DNA of 42,452 nt. Origin: Lachnospiraceae bacterium. Lineage in GTDB: Bacteria > Bacillota > Clostridia > Lachnospirales > Lachnospiraceae. The DNA lies in assembly GCA_910575775.1 (NCBI GenBank), contig CAJTEY010000036.1, forward strand, positions 1-42,452. The letters are read 5' to 3'. The notes beneath the pieces were generated by a model, which saw only the letters and a program-made list of their open reading frames with translations, did not search any database and had not been told where the DNA came from. A program made the position numbers and the translations under genes. Positions within the stretch are counted from its first letter, which is position 1, and the number at the start of each line of letters is the position of its first letter. Below, piece after piece: positions 38,397 to 42,452 of the stretch.

Positions 38397-39019
38397 CCTT
38401 GCTGCCTCCTCTCGTTCAGAAGTTATATAGTTTCTTTTTGCTCTCCGGAAGTTTTATGGTTGTTTTAGCAACCTATTGTGTGGCTTTTGAAGGAACTCCC
38501 AAGACCAGTTCTTATTCAATCCGAAAGGAGAAAACCGAAAGGAAAGAATATCCACAGCCGCAGGGGGAGACATAGCCCTGGAAGCTCCTTCAAGAGCCAC
38601 ACAAAGACAGAGAGCAATCCCCAAATATACCCCCGGAGAATTTTCAAAGACCGCCGCGATGAGAGAGGGGGTGCTGTTTTGGCGACCCTCCCCCTATGCC
38701 TTTTAAAAATGATAAGGCGACGTGGCAGTCTCAAAAATTTTTGTTTATAGCTATTTTTATTACTTTTTTGTCAGAAAAATATTTCTATCAGCAAGAAACT
38801 TTCTTTTGTTTTGCTTTTAACAGCAATTCAAGCTTTGTTAAGCTATTAAACTGACTGCCAAACTCAATCTTTACTAATACTGAAAGGTAAAAGAGACAAA
38901 TCAAACATTGTTCTTTCCAGCAAAGCAAATGAAACAAAGCAAGAGAAAGCTTCAGCGTAAATCATTTGTTACCAACCGATAGATTGATTAAAGCCAAGCA
39001 ATCAATGATGCTGTGACTG
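38397..39019. other. Gene-free region upstream of small terminase (candidate cos/pac)
   Basis: 623 bp with no convincing coding frame on either strand. The right part (38735-39019) is AT-rich and carries short repeats such as AAAGCAA. The left part (38400-38734) is GC-richer and contains the 24-bp inverted repeat (38477-38603) and purine-rich GAGAGAGGGGG and CCCTCCCCC segments near 38,662-38,695. Its place just upstream of the terminase genes is where cos or pac sites usually are. Confidence 0.5.
38477..38603. repeat. 24-bp inverted repeat with 79-bp loop
   Basis: Left arm TGTGTGGCTTTTGAAGGAAC then TCCC (38477-38500). The right arm (38580-38603), read on the minus strand, is TGTGTGGCTCTTGAAGGAGC then TTCC. 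21 of 24 positions match. The loop holds two CCGAAAGGA copies (38521-38529 and 38535-38543). It lies 80 bp before the small terminase start. It may be a terminase recognition site or structured leader. Confidence 0.75.
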
Positions 39020-39268
39020 TCAAACAGTCGAAGCTTTTTCTCTAACCTTTCGATAGATGTTCCGGAAGTCATACTTTATTATTTCATCAATCGCTCTTTC
39101 TTCTTCACGATTATTCTCTTCATCAGAGAGTTCATCAGAAGTCCGGGCAATTCTTCCAAGATATGACGTTGAATGATAACCCTTTTCCTCATCGAACAGA
39201 AACCAAGGAATGAACTGCTCAAATGGATCGTAAGGGTTGTCAACTGTTGTCAATCTAACTCTACTCAT
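39020..39268 (-). CDS. Small conserved phage protein
   Basis: An 82-residue acidic protein: MSRVRLTTVDNPYDPFEQFI, PWFLFDEEKGYHSTSYLGRI, ARTSDELSDEENNREEERAI and ending RKVREKAST. The VDNPYDPF---WF-FD--KGY-S--YL-RIA-TSDELS pattern recurs in small phage proteins near the packaging genes of Firmicutes phages. No function is known to me. It sits between the DFDGD protein (20 bp away) and the gene-free region, in the same direction. Confidence 0.72.
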   Translation of the reverse strand: MSRVRLTTVDNPYDPFEQFIPWFLFDEEKGYHSTSYLGRIARTSDELSDEENNREEERAIDEIIKYDFRNIYRKVREKASTV

Positions 39269-39287
39269 GAGTCCTTATTCACTCCTT

Positions 39288-42167
39288 TCATTTCAAATAC
39301 TTGGATACTGTAGAGGATGATACACCAACAGCTTGGGCTATCTCTGCAATACTATAGTTACCAGACGCCTGCATTGCTTCAATCTTGCTAACCTTAGCGG
39401 GACTAAGAGTTGATGTAGTACGAGGTGTTGCATATTGACGAACCTCATCGATGTCGGCATTGTTAAGAATCTTGATAAGCTGGCTTTCACTGATAGCTCC
39501 TGCCTGAATAGCCTCCCATCTCTTCTCATCAAGGGGTATCTTGATTCTTTCTGCACCCATCTGGATACGGGCTTCTGTAAGCGCCTGCTGACTAGCCTTC
39601 TTTATTTCTTTGGTTGTCATATCAGGGTTCGCTTTTTTCATAGCATTCACCTTAGAGTTTGCAATAAGCTGAGCCTGTGTCTCCTTTGGCGCATTTCGTA
39701 GGGCTATATTGAGATCGGCAAGCATACCATCCACTTCTTCCTTATAGGTAGCTTTGGCTGAAGCAGAGTAGGCTATCTTGCCAGTATTAATAATCTCAAG
39801 ACGGGCTTTGTTGGCAAGCTCCTTCCTTTTGTTGGCATACTCTGCATACGCTCTTTCCTGGGGGGTATCTGCATCAGAAATTAGGAGACGGGCATCATCA
39901 ACCTCTGCCATCTTTGTACTCTTCTGTGTTCTTACCTTAACCTTACCATTCTTATCAGTGTACTCTTCCGTTACAGAATTCCAGATCAAAGCTCCTTCTG
40001 GTTTGCTTGGATCGTACCAGTCCTTACCTTTTTGATTGACTTTCGGGCTACCCTTACGTTTAAGAACTTCCTGTTGAGACTTCGATCTCGAAATCAAGGT
40101 TGCAGCTCCTTCATGGTAATGACCGTTTGCATCGGTTGTTCCCTGATATGTCTTCTTCAAATAAGCTATGTCATTATCCTTTTCGCTCTGTTTGTAATCC
40201 AGCCCATGTTTTTCCGCATCGATTACGACCATACTGTGGCGAACAGCTTTGGCAAGCTCTTCTTCTTTAGCGCCTCTTAACGTCATATCCGTAATCAAAT
40301 TAGAAATAATACCCATTTCAGTCTGAGTATTCTTCATAGGTTTGAATTCTCTACCATTACGATAATAATGAACAGTTCCATCGGGGTCGGTCTTCGTAGA
40401 ATCGTGTCCGTACTCCAGCTTACCATCAAATCCCTCTAATCCCTTTAGCGGAGGAGTGGAGGTAATCTTTACACCTTTACCAGTCGGAACAATCATTACG
40501 GTATCGCCATCAAAATCTGCTCCAGAAAGTCTCTCGGCAACTTTACTGTTGATACCAACAGCATCTTTAGCAAGACCGAGTTTACTCTTTGCTTCCGCCT
40601 GCTTGTTATTTACGGTAAGAACAGGAATTTCAAAAGTTCCACCATGAGGGAATCTTATAAGAGCTACTTTCTCACCGTTCTCATAACCAGGTGCATACAC
40701 CTCATCATCTTTCATCGAAGTGATTGGAAGAATTACCTTGTATTTCTGTCTCGGAAGAGACGCTGCTTTAAGATGTACTGCTGCCGCATCGCAATCATCC
40801 GCAAAGGACTGCAATAAAACTTTCTTTACCGTTGGGTTTGTCAATGAACAAATCTCATCATATTCTGCCTGAGCATCAGCCATTGTCAAATTCAACTGAT
40901 TCTTTATGAGCTTTAAACTTTGCTTAGAAAGAAACTGAGACGGAAGCTTATCGTCCCAATCTCCCCAGTCACCTTCTTCCGCACGTTTGTTAATCAGAGA
41001 TAAAGACTGTTTCTTACCCGTCTTAGGATCTGTAAACGTACCATTTGGATCGTCATAAAAACTCTGTCCTCCATGTTCTTTAATTAATGAACCAAACGGA
41101 TTACTTGGATCTTTTTTAATTGTTTTCAAAACAGTGTTATCTTTTGGACCACAAACTGGGGTTCCTTCTTTTTTATTCGTGTTAAAGCGGACATCAACAC
41201 CATCAGGCAGGTCGTCAGCATACATCGCCATGCCTTTTAAATAGTGCGTTCCATCAACAAGAATTCTTACCTGTGCATAATGGGCATCGCCGAGTGATAA
41301 ATCATCTACACCTCTACGGATTTCAATAACTCCATCTTTCTTTGTTCCGCCATCTTCAGCATAGACAACCTGAATTCTTTTAGAACTCATACTTGCCGGG
41401 TAATGAAAACCTTTCTGAAAACTATCGCCACCGTCATAAGAAATGCTATCGCAGACTTCTTCCAAAGGATGAATCTTATCAAAGTCATAGATAGCACTTG
41501 ATACTTTTGTAATTTTTTCATGAACTTCACCGTTTTTATCGGTATAGGTTCTGATAATCTCCTTATAGGGTGTATCTGGAGGACAAAGAACCCTGATATT
41601 AGTCTGCTGTCCTTTGTTTGTTACCTGAGGAACGCCGCCGCCGAAATGGTTGTATCCTTCAAGTTCCAAAATATAAAGAGCCTCTTCGAGTTTTTCTCTT
41701 GAGACTCCTAAGTATCGCTCTGTTCCAGCGCTAATGGCGATCATGCCATGTTCATCAACTTGCCGTTTCAAATTTTCAGTAGTTACTCTAGCCTGATTCA
41801 TACGGGCTTCTGAATCCGAGTTCAAAAGAGAACGAATAGAGGATTCGCTATTATATCCCATCATTCTCGCAATCTCGCTCGGATTATAGCCGTCTGATTG
41901 GAGAGCCTTTGCTCTTTCAACCTCTAACGCTCTTCTTTCATCTTTGGCTAAGGACCGCTGTGTCCGGAACTGGGTTGTGGTCAACCCCATAGCTTTGGCA
42001 ATTTCCGTATCGCTGAGTCCCTGTCCTTTCAGTTCATCAACACGGCTTAAAAAATCACCATTTCTCTGATACGGATTTTTCCCACTTCCCCAAGGGTAAC
42101 GTCCAGAATGTCGTGGTGTTCCATAGTGCATTAGAATATCTTTCATTTCTTCCGCAACATGATTCAT
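39288..42167 (-). CDS. Large phage protein with DFDGD motif (possible RNA polymerase-like)
   Basis: A 959-residue protein, not confidently assigned to a named family. N-terminus: MNHVAEEMKDILMHYGTPRH, SGRYPWGSGKNPYQ, a head-associated type motif. Then two helix-turn-helix stretches (about residues 42-70 SDTEIAKAMGLTTTQFRTQR; 83-112 NPSEIARMMGYNSESSIRSL). The centre has LIRFPHGGTFEIPVL (505-518) and RLSGADFDGDTVMIVP with DFDGD at 551-555. A DFDGD loop binds the catalytic magnesium in multi-subunit RNA polymerases, YonO and QDE-1-type enzymes, where an R-P strand precedes it. A third helix-turn-helix ends the protein (935-958 NYSIAEIAQAVGVSSSTVSK). It may be a divergent double-psi barrel polymerase; inference from motif. 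It is the first large gene of the packaging region. Confidence 0.7.
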   Translation of the reverse strand: MNHVAEEMKDILMHYGTPRHSGRYPWGSGKNPYQRNGDFLSRVDELKGQGLSDTEIAKAMGLTTTQFRTQRSLAKDERRALEVERAKALQSDGYNPSEIARMMGYNSESSIRSLLNSDSEARMNQARVTTENLKRQVDEHGMIAISAGTERYLGVSREKLEEALYILELEGYNHFGGGVPQVTNKGQQTNIRVLCPPDTPYKEIIRTYTDKNGEVHEKITKVSSAIYDFDKIHPLEEVCDSISYDGGDSFQKGFHYPASMSSKRIQVVYAEDGGTKKDGVIEIRRGVDDLSLGDAHYAQVRILVDGTHYLKGMAMYADDLPDGVDVRFNTNKKEGTPVCGPKDNTVLKTIKKDPSNPFGSLIKEHGGQSFYDDPNGTFTDPKTGKKQSLSLINKRAEEGDWGDWDDKLPSQFLSKQSLKLIKNQLNLTMADAQAEYDEICSLTNPTVKKVLLQSFADDCDAAAVHLKAASLPRQKYKVILPITSMKDDEVYAPGYENGEKVALIRFPHGGTFEIPVLTVNNKQAEAKSKLGLAKDAVGINSKVAERLSGADFDGDTVMIVPTGKGVKITSTPPLKGLEGFDGKLEYGHDSTKTDPDGTVHYYRNGREFKPMKNTQTEMGIISNLITDMTLRGAKEEELAKAVRHSMVVIDAEKHGLDYKQSEKDNDIAYLKKTYQGTTDANGHYHEGAATLISRSKSQQEVLKRKGSPKVNQKGKDWYDPSKPEGALIWNSVTEEYTDKNGKVKVRTQKSTKMAEVDDARLLISDADTPQERAYAEYANKRKELANKARLEIINTGKIAYSASAKATYKEEVDGMLADLNIALRNAPKETQAQLIANSKVNAMKKANPDMTTKEIKKASQQALTEARIQMGAERIKIPLDEKRWEAIQAGAISESQLIKILNNADIDEVRQYATPRTTSTLSPAKVSKIEAMQASGNYSIAEIAQAVGVSSSTVSKYLK

Positions 42168-42170
42168 GGC

Positions 42171-42335
42171 TTACCCCTCCTGTTCTTTTACTTTTTTGAT
42201 TACTTTGTCAAATGTGACAATCTTATCCATGATCGGCACAATTTCATCTGTTTCCGGCTCGTGAATTTCGATTTCATTGTTCTGATACAGGCGCAATTCA
42301 ATATCAATATCCGCCGGTTTTACTTTATATTCCAA
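42171..42335 (-). CDS. Short ORF with TTG start before the DFDGD gene
   Basis: A 54-residue frame from a TTG at 42335: MEYKVKPADIDIELRLYQNN, then EIEIHEPETDEIVPIMDKIV, ending VKEQEG. The amino-acid pattern (alternating charged and hydrophobic residues) and the stop inside the next gene's ribosome site argue that it is coding. Against it: no ATG start, no clear Shine-Dalgarno, and a terminator T-tract just upstream. It could be the end of a longer frame from the other side of the hairpin, but a TAG lies 21 nt before the TTG in frame. Function unknown. Confidence 0.4.
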   Translation of the reverse strand: MEYKVKPADIDIELRLYQNNEIEIHEPETDEIVPIMDKIVTFDKVIKKVKEQEG

Positions 42336-42341
42336 ATAAAA

Positions 42342-42358
42342 AATAGGCTTCGCCTATT
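42342..42358 (-). terminator. Small hairpin with T-tract (terminator-like)
   Basis: On the minus strand AATAGGC pairs exactly with GCCTATT around a GAA loop, followed by TTTTTATTTGG. It resembles the repeated terminators at 30269 and 34921 in architecture. It would end or attenuate the transcript just before the 54-residue frame. Confidence 0.7.
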
Positions 42359-42369
42359 CAACTCCCCTG

Positions 42370-42387
42370 CCCCTCAATCTTGAGGGG
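42370..42387. repeat. Perfect 8-bp hairpin
   Basis: CCCCTCAA (42370-42377) pairs with TTGAGGGG (42380-42387) around a 2-nt loop (7 pairs with a 4-nt loop is more likely). A T-rich stretch follows on the plus strand (GGTTGTTTTC). It could be a terminator for a plus-strand transcript, or a second stem beside the terminator at 42342. Confidence 0.5.
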
Positions 42388-42452
42388 TGAGGTTGTTTTC
42401 TGTCCCTTATTCCTTCATAATACTCTTATGAACATCCTTCAAAAGATTTTTA

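Noticed and set aside
38516..38734. 72-residue minus-strand frame upstream of the small terminase
   Set aside because: Sequence (RLPRRLIIFKRHRGR...) looks non-coding and it spans one arm of the inverted repeat; I treat the region as a candidate cos/pac site instead.
13472..42452. Search for a second VR or extra TR copy
   Set aside because: The invariant ends (GGGTTCGTCCGG and the GCCGAAGAAACGACG side) were noticed only at 13472-13560 and 14624-14712. A second target elsewhere in the genome cannot be excluded from this window.

Overview
The window looks like the chromosome of a Gram-positive gut-type Clostridia, most likely a Lachnospiraceae relative. The host genes (hisH, hisF, ung, lysA, a tRNA-Leu) and the phage genes have that flavour, with purine-rich GGAGG ribosome binding sites and moderate GC. 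Almost every gene lies on the minus strand, so transcription runs from high to low coordinates.

Positions 1 to about 8,300 are host DNA. The left edge is the end of an IS66-family insertion sequence (partial tnpB, complete tnpA, terminal repeat ending at 649). An AT-rich accessory stretch (about 650-3,900) follows. It holds a small Asn-rich peptide, two coupled membrane proteins, two overlapping zinc-ribbon genes (one broken) and a self-inhibited Fic protein. Next come tRNA-Leu(CAA) with its terminator, an alpha/beta hydrolase, lysA, ung, hisF and hisH.

From about 8,300 to beyond the right edge (42,452) lies a prophage of a long-tailed, HK97-fold phage. Its left end carries a Tn916-type integrase and excisionase beside hisH. 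A 20-codon gene tail overlapping the hisH start suggests that integration hit the 3' end of the gene upstream of hisH. The late operon reads from the right: a 959-residue protein with a DFDGD polymerase-like motif, small terminase, HNH nuclease, connector, large terminase, portal, coiled-coil head protein, a protease-capsid fusion with an internal start, tail completion proteins, major tail protein, tail chaperones, a bifunctional peptidoglycan hydrolase, tape measure (2,098 residues), distal tail and tail-tip proteins, baseplate protein, variable receptor-binding protein, XkdX-like protein, holin, and four small appendage proteins. It ends at a strong terminator at 9,971-10,012.

The main find is a complete diversity-generating retroelement (DGR) built into the tail operon. 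The order is variable protein with variable repeat (VR 14,624-14,712), two small tail genes, avd, template repeat (TR 13,472-13,560) and reverse transcriptase (YMDD, IGDQLSQ). Aligned by eye over 89 bp, TR and VR differ at 18 positions, and every one is an adenine in the TR coding strand. These change 13 codons in the C-terminal, lectin-like end of the variable protein. The phage is thus equipped to vary its host-binding protein.

The second find is the DFDGD protein, which may be a divergent double-psi beta-barrel RNA polymerase. It and two other proteins of the packaging region start with related HHG/HYG...WG motifs, which may mark virion cargo or head-associated proteins.
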